Of a stretch of DNA of 64,000 bases, positions 1-8,180 are shown piece by piece. The stretch's first letter is position 1. Each line of letters begins with the position of its first letter. A program made the translations under genes and the position numbers. The DNA comes from SIG603 sp964370115 (GTDB lineage Bacteria; Bacillota; Clostridia; Oscillospirales; Acutalibacteraceae): positions 1 to 64,000 of the forward strand of contig CAYJIA010000002.1 in the NCBI GenBank assembly GCA_964370115.1, given 5' to 3'. The notes under the pieces are model-generated. The model did not search any database, had not been told where the DNA came from, and was given only the letters and a program-made list of their open reading frames with translations.

Positions 1-31
1 ATTCTGCTATGTGTATTAGGTGATGGAATTA

Positions 32-1360
32 TCACCCTTTACAGTATATATCTTCATAAAGACGTTTGAAAAGTTTGCTTAATTCAGTGTTTCGCTTACG
101 TAATTTTTCAATATCTTTTGTGATATTTTTGATTTGTGTTCGTGTTTCTTTAGTGCTTTTTTGAGATATAAATTCAACAAATTTATCGGTTTTTTGCCTT
201 GCAAAATGTGTCACACGTTTTAAGTCATCCAAAATCACAGTAGCCAATTCAATTTCTGTGATATAATGGGTCGAATCACAAGCATCTTTCCCTTTATTTT
301 TATAAGTTGAGCAAGCAAAACTATCTTTATTTGTTTTTTTATGAGTTCGATGAAGTGTCAAACTTCCACCACAATCGGCACAGAATACAATTCCAGCATA
401 CATATTTGGCTGATCGAAATTCTTTCGTGTACGCTTTCTACTTTCACGAGATTTTTGTGCTAAATCCCAAAGTTCTTGATTGATTATGGCTGGATGAGTA
501 TTTTCAAATCGTAACCACTCTTCCTTCGGTTTATGAATTTTTGTGGAGTCTTTAAATGATTTATTGGTCGTTTTTAGACTTGTTGTATGCCCTAAATAAA
601 TTTCATTTTCTAAAATTTTCTTTACTGTAGTGTCTTTCCAGCTATATGGAATTTCTGTATTAAGTGACGGAAGTGCTACACCAGTTTTGTTGAAATAATG
701 GTTACTTGGGTTGATATATTCTCTTTTGGTAAGTTCCTTTGCAATTTGTGTCGGACCTCTACCCATAGCACAGAGAGTAAAAATTTCGGTTATAATATAT
801 GCAACTTCTTCATCAATTTCAATTTGTTTCGGATTATCTTTGCATTTTTGATACCCAAAGGCTGCTCTTGTAGCAACTCTTTCACCTTTTTCAGCTCTTG
901 CTCTTACAACTTGACGCTGTTTTTTACTACAATCTTTTGCATACATTTCGTGAAACATACCTTTGAATGGCACGAAATCATCAATTCCATATAAACTATC
1001 AATGCTGTCACCGATTGAAATAAATCTCACATTATTGTCTGGGAACACATCTTCAAGAAGTTCCGAAAGAGTTCTCGAAATTCTGGTAAGCCTACTAATA
1101 TCTTTAATAATCAGAGTACCAACCTGCCCATTTTCAATGAGTTCCATTACTTCGCTCCAAGCTGGACGTTTAATTTTTGTTCCTGAAACTCCATCATCGA
1201 ACATAAATTTTAAGTTTTCAAATCCGTTGTCGGTAGCATATTTTTCCAAGATAATTTTTTGATTTTCGATTGAACCAGATATTCCATCTTTTTCATCTTC
1301 GTTTGATAATCTTGCGTATAAAATTGTATATAATTCTTTGTTTGTGTTTGATTTTTTCAT
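32..1360 (-). CDS. large serine recombinase (element integrase), possibly C-terminally shortened
   Basis: Site-specific recombinase of the resolvase/TnpX type, expected to excise and insert the element through a Ser-DNA intermediate. The N-terminal catalytic domain starts with YARLS (likely nucleophile Ser19 counted from this start) and has DGVSGTKIKRP and DISRLTR segments. A recombinase domain follows, then a zinc ribbon (FCADCGG, later Cys in FACST and DACD) and a coiled-coil segment at the end. The ATG at 1358-1360 is chosen because GAAAGGAAA lies just upstream; a TTG 18 bases earlier would overlap that site. At about 442 residues it ends directly after LFKRLYED, where relatives usually continue for tens of residues, so truncation is possible. 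Confidence 0.85.
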   Translation of the reverse strand: MKKSNTNKELYTILYARLSNEDEKDGISGSIENQKIILEKYATDNGFENLKFMFDDGVSGTKIKRPAWSEVMELIENGQVGTLIIKDISRLTRISRTLSELLEDVFPDNNVRFISIGDSIDSLYGIDDFVPFKGMFHEMYAKDCSKKQRQVVRARAEKGERVATRAAFGYQKCKDNPKQIEIDEEVAYIITEIFTLCAMGRGPTQIAKELTKREYINPSNHYFNKTGVALPSLNTEIPYSWKDTTVKKILENEIYLGHTTSLKTTNKSFKDSTKIHKPKEEWLRFENTHPAIINQELWDLAQKSRESRKRTRKNFDQPNMYAGIVFCADCGGSLTLHRTHKKTNKDSFACSTYKNKGKDACDSTHYITEIELATVILDDLKRVTHFARQKTDKFVEFISQKSTKETRTQIKNITKDIEKLRKRNTELSKLFKRLYEDIYCKG

Positions 1361-1402
1361 AATTAAATTTCCTTTCAATAATCAATTATTTTAGAGTCAA
1401 AA

Positions 1403-1459
1403 TCAAACTGAATACGAGCAGATGTTTCTGCAACAATCATTATACTCGTATCAGTTTGA
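1403..1459 (-). other. large stem-loop in the recombinase leader
   Basis: TCAAACTGAATACGAG at 1403-1418 is matched by CTCGTATCAGTTTGA at 1445-1459, an inverted repeat with one bulged base. A smaller hairpin GCAGA/TCTGC sits in the loop (1418-1431). It lies between the small unknown gene and the recombinase start, so in transcripts reading toward the recombinase it would form a leader structure. It could be an attenuator, a regulator site or a recombination-associated site. A related sequence recurs at 14994-15010. Confidence 0.5.
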
Positions 1460-1488
1460 AATAGCTATCACTAAAAGCACCAAGATTT

Positions 1489-1773
1489 TTAGTCTTGTTT
1501 TTCTAAGTCTATATCTATTACTTTTAGCATTTTGTCAGTTGGGTTACTCTCTACTTCAAATGGGAACACAGAGCAGACTGTAAATGATTTCCCATCCACC
1601 CACATAAGCCTTTCGAGTGTAATATTATCTTCATTTCTTATAATTTCAGTATCTTCAAAAGCTCTATGTTTTTTGCCTTTTTGGTCGCTTATCCAATCCA
1701 AATCTCTCGTTTCATAAGCTCCGTAAACTTGATTTTCTACATAATATTTGTTTTCATTTTTAATTTCTCTCAT
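1489..1773 (-). CDS. small hypothetical protein of the mobilizable element
   Basis: 94-residue acidic protein that I do not recognise. It has no membrane segment, no cysteine cluster and no clear helix-turn-helix; it is rich in Glu, Asp and Asn and contains two Trp. The start has GAAAGGAAAA upstream, the same leader used by the recombinase, mobC and repA-like genes. It sits between relaxase (43 bases upstream) and recombinase on the same strand and is probably co-transcribed with the mobilization genes. A role in control or cargo of the element is inference only. Confidence 0.6.
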   Translation of the reverse strand: MREIKNENKYYVENQVYGAYETRDLDWISDQKGKKHRAFEDTEIIRNEDNITLERLMWVDGKSFTVCSVFPFEVESNPTDKMLKVIDIDLEKQD

Positions 1774-1816
1774 ATAATTTTCCTTTCATACCATTCCCTT
1801 TTTTCAGGGGAATGGT

Positions 1817-3031
1817 TTAATACATTGTCATATCAAATCCTTGATATTCTTCTTGTTCTTGTTCAAATTCTTGTGTGTTTTCAGACTCCAGTTTTACTTC
1901 TTCTATCATTTCTTCTAAATCTTCGAGATAAAATTCTTCACTATTATGCTTATGAATTAACTCTATCAAGGCATAAACTCCTACAAAAGACAGAGCAGTT
2001 AATGCTGCGATATTTGCAATTTCATTTAGTTCATCATCTTGATTTTGAGCGACTTCAAATCTTCTGAAGGCATACATAATTTCTTGCCCGACTTCTAAAG
2101 TGAGTTCGCTTGCTTGGGTTAATGTATCGATTGGTTGTGGAATTGTTTTTAGATATTCTGCTCTCTCATATTCCCAACCTGTAAATACTGGGTTTTCAAA
2201 ATCGCTATTTTCTCGAAGCTCAAATTCTTTTATCAAATTTTCTTTCTGATGTTTTTTGCCATAAAGTCTATCACTTCCACAATAATAGCCATCGGAATTG
2301 GTGTAAATAATCGTCTTGTTTTTATCTTTCCAATCAACTTTGTAGCCTTGATTTTCCATTTTTTTAATAAAATCATCTTTGTTTTTCGCCTTTTTCATAC
2401 AAGTTTCAATGGTTAGGCACATTTCAAACTTCCAACTTGTGCCACGCTCCATAGCTCGCTTTTCAGCTCTACCCATAGTTTTACTTCTGCCAAAAGTATA
2501 AGTTTCAAGAGTAGTAAATCCGTATTCTTTGCAGATATTATCTGAAGTCAAGCGCAGCTTTCTAAGTGTATTTGGTGGCTGATGTAACTTCTTTCCAGTT
2601 TCAAAACTTACAGAATTTATGATGAAGTGGCTGTGCAAATGCTCGTTATCTATATGTGTTGCGATTAAAACTTCATAGTCTTTGTAGTGGGTTTCTGCGA
2701 ACTTAATTGCTATCTCGTGAGCAGTTTTTGGAGATACATTTTCGCCATCTTTGAAGCTTTGAGTGTAGTGGTAGAACTGAATTCCATCTAACTTCTTATA
2801 GCTCGACTTGGTTGCCATAAATTCAGAGAATGCAGTTTCAGGCACACAATTTATTCCGCTAAGAAGTTTTATTGTGTTATTTTCCTGTGTCAATAAACCC
2901 TTTTCCCAATGTTTCTTATCGAGATTTTCTCGGTCTATACCAGTTTTCTTTTTCTGACATACATAGCTGATTACACCACGAAGTGTTGCTTGACATTGTT
3001 TTTGGTAGTTCATAAAATTTACTGTTGCTAT
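1817..3031 (-). CDS. relaxase/mobilization nuclease, probable ATA start
   Basis: DNA-nicking relaxase that would start conjugal transfer at the element's oriT. The metal-binding motif HxDxxHxHxH (HIDNEHLHSH) is clear near residue 126, followed by FIINSVSFETGKKLHQ, typical of the Relaxase PF03432 family. The first ATG (3011-3013) lies 24 bases from the only ribosome site, GGAGGG at 3038-3043. An in-frame ATA codon at 3029-3031 lies six bases from it and would give an N-terminus reading (M)ATVNFMNYQ, resembling the MAT-x-x-F-M start common in this family. I therefore place the start at ATA, which is rare; ATG at 3013 is the conservative alternative. It follows mobC after a 12-base gap, in the same frame. 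Confidence 0.8.
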   Translation of the reverse strand: MATVNFMNYQKQCQATLRGVISYVCQKKKTGIDRENLDKKHWEKGLLTQENNTIKLLSGINCVPETAFSEFMATKSSYKKLDGIQFYHYTQSFKDGENVSPKTAHEIAIKFAETHYKDYEVLIATHIDNEHLHSHFIINSVSFETGKKLHQPPNTLRKLRLTSDNICKEYGFTTLETYTFGRSKTMGRAEKRAMERGTSWKFEMCLTIETCMKKAKNKDDFIKKMENQGYKVDWKDKNKTIIYTNSDGYYCGSDRLYGKKHQKENLIKEFELRENSDFENPVFTGWEYERAEYLKTIPQPIDTLTQASELTLEVGQEIMYAFRRFEVAQNQDDELNEIANIAALTALSFVGVYALIELIHKHNSEEFYLEDLEEMIEEVKLESENTQEFEQEQEEYQGFDMTMY

Positions 3032-3043
3032 AAAAATCCCTCC

Positions 3044-3529
3044 TTAAACTCCAATTTTCCAACGGTCAGCATCGGTTGTAATTGGTTTATGCTCAACTCT
3101 CATCTCTCTTTTTGTATTTAGAACTGGGTGACTGATTTCAGCTTTTGCAGAGTTAGTAACGATTTGTTCTTGAGTTTCTTCTAAATTAATGACATCCTCA
3201 TTTGGAATTTCACCTAATGGTAATTCATTTTTCTTGCTACATAACGCAGCTATTTTATCGTGAATTTTTGCAAATTCTTCTTTCGTTTCTTCAAGATATA
3301 TTGTGTGGAACTGTCCTGCATTTGCTCGAGTTGTTATTTGGTTTAGGTTATTTCCTATGCGTTTTAAGTCTTTTCGTAGCTGGTCTATTCCATCTATTAC
3401 AACTATTTCTTTGTTAAAAATTGCGTGTCTGATAAATTCTGACATATTCATTTTGGATTTTTTAGCAAGTCGCTTAATTTCTTTCTTTTCGGACTCGCTC
3501 ATTCTCAGATTAAAATGTGTATTTTTCAT
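3044..3529 (-). CDS. mobC: MobC-like relaxosome accessory protein
   Basis: 161-residue protein with an N-terminal ribbon-helix-helix-like segment (MKNTHFNLRMSESEKKEI, then MNMSEFIRHAIF) and the helical motif LRKDLKRIGNNLNQITTRAN seen in plasmid mobilization MobC proteins. These bind near oriT and help the relaxase open the nic region. The C-terminal third is polar and probably flexible. GAAAGGAAATTTACAA precedes the ATG. It lies directly upstream of the relaxase gene, the usual arrangement for MOBP-type mobilization modules. Confidence 0.85.
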   Translation of the reverse strand: MKNTHFNLRMSESEKKEIKRLAKKSKMNMSEFIRHAIFNKEIVVIDGIDQLRKDLKRIGNNLNQITTRANAGQFHTIYLEETKEEFAKIHDKIAALCSKKNELPLGEIPNEDVINLEETQEQIVTNSAKAEISHPVLNTKREMRVEHKPITTDADRWKIGV

Positions 3530-3747
3530 TTGTAAATTTCCTTTCTTTCGTTTTCAGTAGGATTTTCGAGTTGTGGGCGTCTACACGCACGCTCTGCTCG
3601 CTGCAACCGAAGTTGCAACTTTTCGTGCATACAACCCAGTTTGTGTATACATTTTAGAGTGTTTAAGGGGGTGCGTGAAACACGATACCCTTGAACATAG
3701 CATCGTGTTTTACGATAGGGTCTAACTAAGGCTTTTACCATTGGCAC
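3526..3747 (-). CDS. doubtful small ORF over the putative oriT
   Basis: 73 codons, overlapping the mobC start by four bases. The product is Arg/Cys-rich with no recognisable family and no good ribosome site. It runs across inverted repeats (3602-3617 and 3678-3710) that look like transfer-origin structure, so the frame may be open by chance. Listed because the ATGA-type overlap with mobC is what a real operon member would show; I lean toward non-coding. Confidence 0.2.
   Translation of the reverse strand: MPMVKALVRPYRKTRCYVQGYRVSRTPLNTLKCIHKLGCMHEKLQLRLQRAERACRRPQLENPTENERKEIYK
3678..3710. other. inverted repeat, candidate oriT
   Basis: AAACACGAT at 3678-3686 pairs with ATCGTGTTT at 3702-3710 around a 15-base loop; a shorter overlapping pair GTGTTT/AAACAC lies just to the left. 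The site is immediately upstream of mobC and the relaxase gene, where origins of transfer of MobC-type elements usually lie. The nic position cannot be read from the sequence. The surrounding 3530-3856 stretch also carries a TGCAAC/GTTGCA hairpin at 3602-3617. Confidence 0.4.
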
Positions 3748-3856
3748 AACTGCCTTAAATTTGCACTTAACTATGGGGGGGTGTAACTACTCTAAGAGAT
3801 AGAGTTAGGCTCTCAAGCGCTGTTCATCTATGGGGTAACTCGGCTCAAAACCGATT

Positions 3857-4918
3857 CTAACTCTGCCCAGACACTACTGACGCCACAGACGGCAAATTAT
3901 CACAGGGAGCTATATCAGATTTTGCTGTCATATCCGTCATACTGTCATAGCTCAGAGTAAATTCTCGCCTTTCATAAGTTCGCTTATCGGTGTATGAAAC
4001 ACCATTTTTATTAAGGTCTGAAATGTGTTTTATAATTTTCTTTTTTAGTGTCGAGGGAACATAATGACCAGTTTTAAATTCACTTAGCTTTTCAGTAAGT
4101 TCTGTTGCAGTTCCAGTAAAATTTTTAACTGATTTAATATAATCACAGAGAATAAAAATCTCATTTGGAATGTTTAATTTCTCGATAATAATTTCAGAAA
4201 CTGTTTCCCACAAATAAGTTTCAGTATTAAATTTCAGTGGAATTTCACGCTGTTCTATATCACGACCGACACAAATTAATTTTGCAAAAGTATCACTTCG
4301 TTTTTCTTTTTGAAGAATAAAATTTGTATCAGCACTACCACTAATTCCAGTTGAGCCACTAATCATATTCACAGGATCGCTGTCATTCATTTTTCTTAGG
4401 TGGTGAACTAATAAAATTGAAATACTATACTTGTCAGCTAAGTTTTTGAGAACATCAATGTCATCATAATCTTTTTCATAAAGATTAGCGTTTGAATTAT
4501 TTTTATCACGAACTTTTTGGAGTGTATCAATAATAATCAAACCAGTATCTTTGTTTTCTTTAATAAAATCTTCGATTTGAATTTCAAGTCCATCATTAAT
4601 TGTGCCACTCATAACAGCAAAGTGTAGTGTAGCTGGTGCATCATCTGTAATTTTAAATAGTCGATTTTGTATTCGTGAGAAGCTATCTTCGAGGCACAAA
4701 TATAGTACCGAAGATTTTGTTGTTTCAAAGTTCCACAGCTTTTCACCTTTAGTGATTTGCAAGCATAACCAAAGTGATAACCATGATTTACCGATTTTAG
4801 GTGAGCCTGCGAGAATGCTTAATCCTTGTGGCAGTAGTCCATCTACAATAAACTTTATAGGTGGCATTGGTGTGTTCATTAGAGTTTCTGCATCCATTGT
4901 TTGCAATTTGTTTTTCAT
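3857..4918 (-). CDS. RepA-like AAA ATPase/helicase
   Basis: 353-residue RecA-fold ATPase of the AAA_25/RepA type, likely the replication helicase or loader of the excised element. Walker A is GSPKIGKS near residues 38-45, Walker B is GLIIIDT near 126-132, and a VHHLRK segment with SGSTGISGSADT follows, as in hexameric RepA helicases. The C-terminal 80 residues look like a winged-helix DNA-binding region. GAAAGGAAATTTATT precedes the ATG. About 110 bases separate it from the doubtful ORF upstream of mobC, so it may be the first gene of the mobilization transcript. Confidence 0.75.
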   Translation of the reverse strand: MKNKLQTMDAETLMNTPMPPIKFIVDGLLPQGLSILAGSPKIGKSWLSLWLCLQITKGEKLWNFETTKSSVLYLCLEDSFSRIQNRLFKITDDAPATLHFAVMSGTINDGLEIQIEDFIKENKDTGLIIIDTLQKVRDKNNSNANLYEKDYDDIDVLKNLADKYSISILLVHHLRKMNDSDPVNMISGSTGISGSADTNFILQKEKRSDTFAKLICVGRDIEQREIPLKFNTETYLWETVSEIIIEKLNIPNEIFILCDYIKSVKNFTGTATELTEKLSEFKTGHYVPSTLKKKIIKHISDLNKNGVSYTDKRTYERREFTLSYDSMTDMTAKSDIAPCDNLPSVASVVSGQS

Positions 4919-5211
4919 AATAAATTTCCTTTCTTTTTTATATAATAAATAAACCTAAATTTTCTATAATTTTTTCCGTTCAGTACATCTAAAGTAGTTC
5001 CTAACCGAGGTTCTCTCCATCGGTCGGTAGCACCGACGGGCAACAAGGCTGAGCCTTGACCCAATTAAAAAATAATGCTTGTTGCAAAACAAATGCGTCC
5101 AAGGTCAGGTTGGTATTTGTACTATCATTTTAACAATTTCTGTGCTATACTTATATCGTGAATGAAAAGAATTTATTTTAATAAAAATCTATTCTTTGCA
5201 AGGAGGTTTGT
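4919..5211. other. divergent intergenic region with two hairpins
   Basis: This 293-base stretch separates the RepA-like gene (minus) from the DUF6076 gene (plus). It holds two perfect short hairpins close together: GTCGGT-AGC-ACCGAC at 5023-5037 and CAAGGC-TGA-GCCTTG at 5044-5058. A TATACT at 5146-5151 may be the -10 box of the plus-strand gene, without a convincing -35. Structured DNA next to a RepA-type gene could be a replication origin, which is inference. Confidence 0.4.
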
Positions 5212-6300
5212 ATGGAAGTAAGTTACCCACTGGCAAGAGTGTTTTGTGATAAAACAAATAATTTAAATGTATTTTTTGATGAGGAGCCAACTGTAAATAG
5301 ATTTGTTCAGTTAAAAGATATCGGTAAAAATATAGTAGAGTTCTGCGAACTTGATTTTTCAGAATGTTTTACAGCAATAAAAAAACTCGATACTAAATCA
5401 GTACCGAGTAATTTTGAAGATATAAAAAAATCCTTATGGGGTGTTGTTGACTTGCTTAAAGATAAGCACCCTTATGTGCATTTCTTTTTGAATAGTCAGA
5501 TGGTGAAAACATATTACGACACAAGCCAAACAAAATATGAGCAGATTGATTTTATCATTTTTCTGTTTAGTTACTATGCTGATTTACAAAATCTATATCG
5601 TGATGCCTTGAAAATTTGTCTTGACGAAGAAGTTCTTACAGAATTCTCTTTGCCTGAAAGATTTTTGATTTTCGGCAACGCTTATCCAGACTACAATAGA
5701 TATATGCTTGTGGCAAGGTATGGCATCGCACCTATAAGTTTTGGCGAGTTTGATAGTGATAGAGTTGTTAGGTATAATGATCCCAGCGAAGTTGATACAC
5801 GAAAAGTGTTAGCTGATATACATAGAGATAGCCAAACACCAATAAATATGAGTACTTATTTTATGATACAAAATTTAGATGAGATGCTTTATTTAGAATT
5901 TATGGAGATGCTAAAGCGAGGTATTTCGGTTAAGCATTGTTCCTTATGTGATAAATATTTTGTTCTTGCTGACAAGCGTAAAAGAGAATATTGTGATAGG
6001 ATTTATAAAGAAAATCGCACCTGCAAACAAGTTGGTGCGAAGCTAAAATTTAATCAGTCAGTTGAAGAAGATAAATTTTTGCAAGAATTTCAAACAATAT
6101 ATAACCGAATGTACTCAAGATACTACCGAATCGACGCTTGGGATAGCGACAGGGATACAAACAAAATATCTAATTCTGAGTTTAGGGATTGGTCTGATAC
6201 CGCATCAAAACTCAAGAGGAAGTATAAGCAGAAGGAAATTAGCGGAGAAGATATGATTGCTGCTGTTTTGGAGCAAATTGAGGAGCTTTGTAATATTTGA
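5212..6300 (+). CDS. DUF6076-like protein with C-terminal Cys motif
   Basis: 362-residue protein resembling DUF6076 proteins found on integrative elements of Firmicutes. The N-terminal two thirds is mixed helical and unremarkable. A putative zinc site HCSLCDKYF...KREYC...NRTC lies near residues 240-270, followed by a charged helical C-terminus. AAGGAGG precedes the ATG. It is transcribed away from the mobilization genes and could mark the right end of the element. The function is unknown. Confidence 0.6.
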   Translation: MEVSYPLARVFCDKTNNLNVFFDEEPTVNRFVQLKDIGKNIVEFCELDFSECFTAIKKLDTKSVPSNFEDIKKSLWGVVDLLKDKHPYVHFFLNSQMVKTYYDTSQTKYEQIDFIIFLFSYYADLQNLYRDALKICLDEEVLTEFSLPERFLIFGNAYPDYNRYMLVARYGIAPISFGEFDSDRVVRYNDPSEVDTRKVLADIHRDSQTPINMSTYFMIQNLDEMLYLEFMEMLKRGISVKHCSLCDKYFVLADKRKREYCDRIYKENRTCKQVGAKLKFNQSVEEDKFLQEFQTIYNRMYSRYYRIDAWDSDRDTNKISNSEFRDWSDTASKLKRKYKQKEISGEDMIAAVLEQIEELCNI

Positions 6301-6352
6301 TGTTATAATTTTAGAAACAAATCTATTTTTATATCATTGAAATAAAATAACT

Positions 6353-8158
6353 TTACTCATCAAACCCAAGCCCTGAATAATCAGGTGAAATTTTATCTAC
6401 TCTCATTCCTCTACCCGGAACTGGCATAATATAATCTAATATCACTTCGCCCTCAGGTGTGATTTCGATTATCCTATAATCAGCAGCTGAAACAGCTATT
6501 GTATTTCCATTAGGTAGCATTTTTGAACCACCCATAAATGATGAGAAAAAGTCAGCATCTTCGCCATTTTCATTAAAGTGCCATGTAATTTCAGGCTCTG
6601 CGTTAATATCCCACTCACCACTTTCTGAAACTGGAAGTTTCATACGTATAATTTCAGTATAATTACTCTCGCCTTCTTCTAACTGCCTGTTTGCACCATT
6701 GTTAAAGAGTTGAATTTCACCATTTTTTACATCTGTCCAATATGTATCGTGCTGGAAATAGAGTGTTTGCTCGCCCGTTCCATCTTCGCTATAAGTTTGC
6801 TCATTGCCCCATCTATAAAGTAAATCTCCAGCTTCACCTTTAGCTTCTTCTGTGGTTGTGTCGTGGTCTATAACCCATAATTCATTATACATTCCAGATG
6901 AAACTATAAATTGGTCAAACTCTGCATTGTAATCAATAGCATTTAAGTGGAAAAACTGCCCAGTATAAAACATATTACTACTATAATCATAGTAAGCATT
7001 TATTTTAGTTTTATCTGTAACATCCCCGTAATTATCAAGGCTACTATCCACGTTTTGAACAACGTGGTCTAAAGCACTCCATTCCCAAACAATTTCAGCA
7101 GTTCCATCATCTAAGTTAGGTTTTATCTCAATTAATTTTTCTGATACATGATAATCATTCATTATAGGATCTGCAATATCAATTCCATACTGCTCCATTG
7201 CATCTTCCACTGAAATTAAATCATAAGCTATTGCAACTATATTTCCGTTTGGAAGTATTGTGAAATCGTGATGAAGAATGTAATCATTAAGTTCGCCATA
7301 TTCAAATGACCATAATACATTGCTATCCCAATCTACGATTTCTATTTTACCAGTTCCACCAGCTGCAAAATTCTCAAGCTCTCTCCAGTTATACCCAGAC
7401 ACTGTTCTATAAAGCAGTCCATCTTCAGTTAGGTAAGCAGTAGCACCTTGTGGAACATAATCATCTGTTGTCCATTCATGTACAAAGTTTCCATCAGTAT
7501 CCATTAAATATGCACTTGACTGAACTTGAACACGGTTTGAATCGTAGCCACCGTAGATTAAAGTATATCCCTCATATTGCTCTGTGCTATCAGATGGGAC
7601 AATATTTCCACTTGGTTCATCAAAGTTTCTATCTGTTTGAGCGTTTGGATCGCCCATCATTTCCATCATCGTATCCATATCCATAGTCATTTCCATATCT
7701 TCCGGTGGTTCAGGCATCATAGATGCTTCAAATTCATCTCCTGTCAGCTTACCATCCTTATCCATATCAAAGTAAAGTAGCATATTTGATGAATTTTCAA
7801 TTTCATCGTTTGAAATAATAGTATCGCCATCATCATCAATATAGTTGAAAATTCTATTTTGTCTTACAACTGTGTAAACATCAAATGGTCCGTTATGGCT
7901 TTCTTCTGGACTAAGCTCTTCATCACTGTTTTCATCAAGTGTGAGTAGCATAGTAGGTGCGTTTTCGATTTCTTCGGCTGAAAGCTCTCCGTCACTATTC
8001 GCATCTAAAGTGCTTTGGATTTTTTTGGCGTTATTATCCTGAATAGATTGGTCTATCATTTGACCTACTGGGGTTAAATTTACTACAGCTATACCTGCAA
8101 TTAATAACACCACCAGTATAGAAGATGTTATTATAATTATCTTTTTCTTTTTAGTCAT
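6353..8158 (-). CDS. membrane-anchored EF-hand/arylsulfotransferase (ASST) fusion
   Basis: 601 residues. An N-terminal transmembrane anchor (about 6-28) is followed by four EF-hand-like loops: DANSDGELSAEE (52-63), DENSDEELSPEE (75-86), DDDGDTIISNDE (108-119) and DMDKDGKLTGDE (131-142). A Met/Glu-rich linker (about 147-170) comes next, then an arylsulfotransferase-type beta-propeller with HHDFTILPNGNIV, FHLNAIDYN and FQHDTYWTD segments, where ASST enzymes carry active-site His. The family moves sulfate between phenolic compounds without PAPS. The protein would face the outside, and calcium binding by the loops is expected. It lies 22 bases downstream of a TetR gene and is probably co-transcribed. 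The second loop has Glu instead of the usual Gly at position 6. Substrate unknown. Confidence 0.75.
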   Translation of the reverse strand: MTKKKKIIIITSSILVVLLIAGIAVVNLTPVGQMIDQSIQDNNAKKIQSTLDANSDGELSAEEIENAPTMLLTLDENSDEELSPEESHNGPFDVYTVVRQNRIFNYIDDDGDTIISNDEIENSSNMLLYFDMDKDGKLTGDEFEASMMPEPPEDMEMTMDMDTMMEMMGDPNAQTDRNFDEPSGNIVPSDSTEQYEGYTLIYGGYDSNRVQVQSSAYLMDTDGNFVHEWTTDDYVPQGATAYLTEDGLLYRTVSGYNWRELENFAAGGTGKIEIVDWDSNVLWSFEYGELNDYILHHDFTILPNGNIVAIAYDLISVEDAMEQYGIDIADPIMNDYHVSEKLIEIKPNLDDGTAEIVWEWSALDHVVQNVDSSLDNYGDVTDKTKINAYYDYSSNMFYTGQFFHLNAIDYNAEFDQFIVSSGMYNELWVIDHDTTTEEAKGEAGDLLYRWGNEQTYSEDGTGEQTLYFQHDTYWTDVKNGEIQLFNNGANRQLEEGESNYTEIIRMKLPVSESGEWDINAEPEITWHFNENGEDADFFSSFMGGSKMLPNGNTIAVSAADYRIIEITPEGEVILDYIMPVPGRGMRVDKISPDYSGLGFDE

Positions 8159-8180
8159 TTGTCATTCTCCTTTTCTTTGT

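Larger units (their letters stand above)
1..6300. mobile_element. integrative mobilizable element (left end outside window)
   Basis: The segment carries the minimal set of an integrative mobilizable element: a large serine recombinase, a small unknown gene, a relaxase with its HxDxxHxHxH motif, a MobC-like accessory protein, a RepA-like ATPase and a DUF6076-type gene. No coupling protein or type IV secretion gene is present, so transfer would depend on a helper element. Four of its genes share the leader GAAAGGAAA(A/T)TT before the start codon, unlike the GGAGG leaders of neighbouring chromosomal genes, which supports one origin for the block. The right limit is set only by the last typical gene; no flanking direct repeat was recognised. 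Confidence 0.75.

Noticed and set aside
3530..3856. Additional gene in the oriT/repA interval
   Set aside because: The only open frame (3526-3747) lacks a good ribosome site and crosses inverted repeats; the rest is non-coding.
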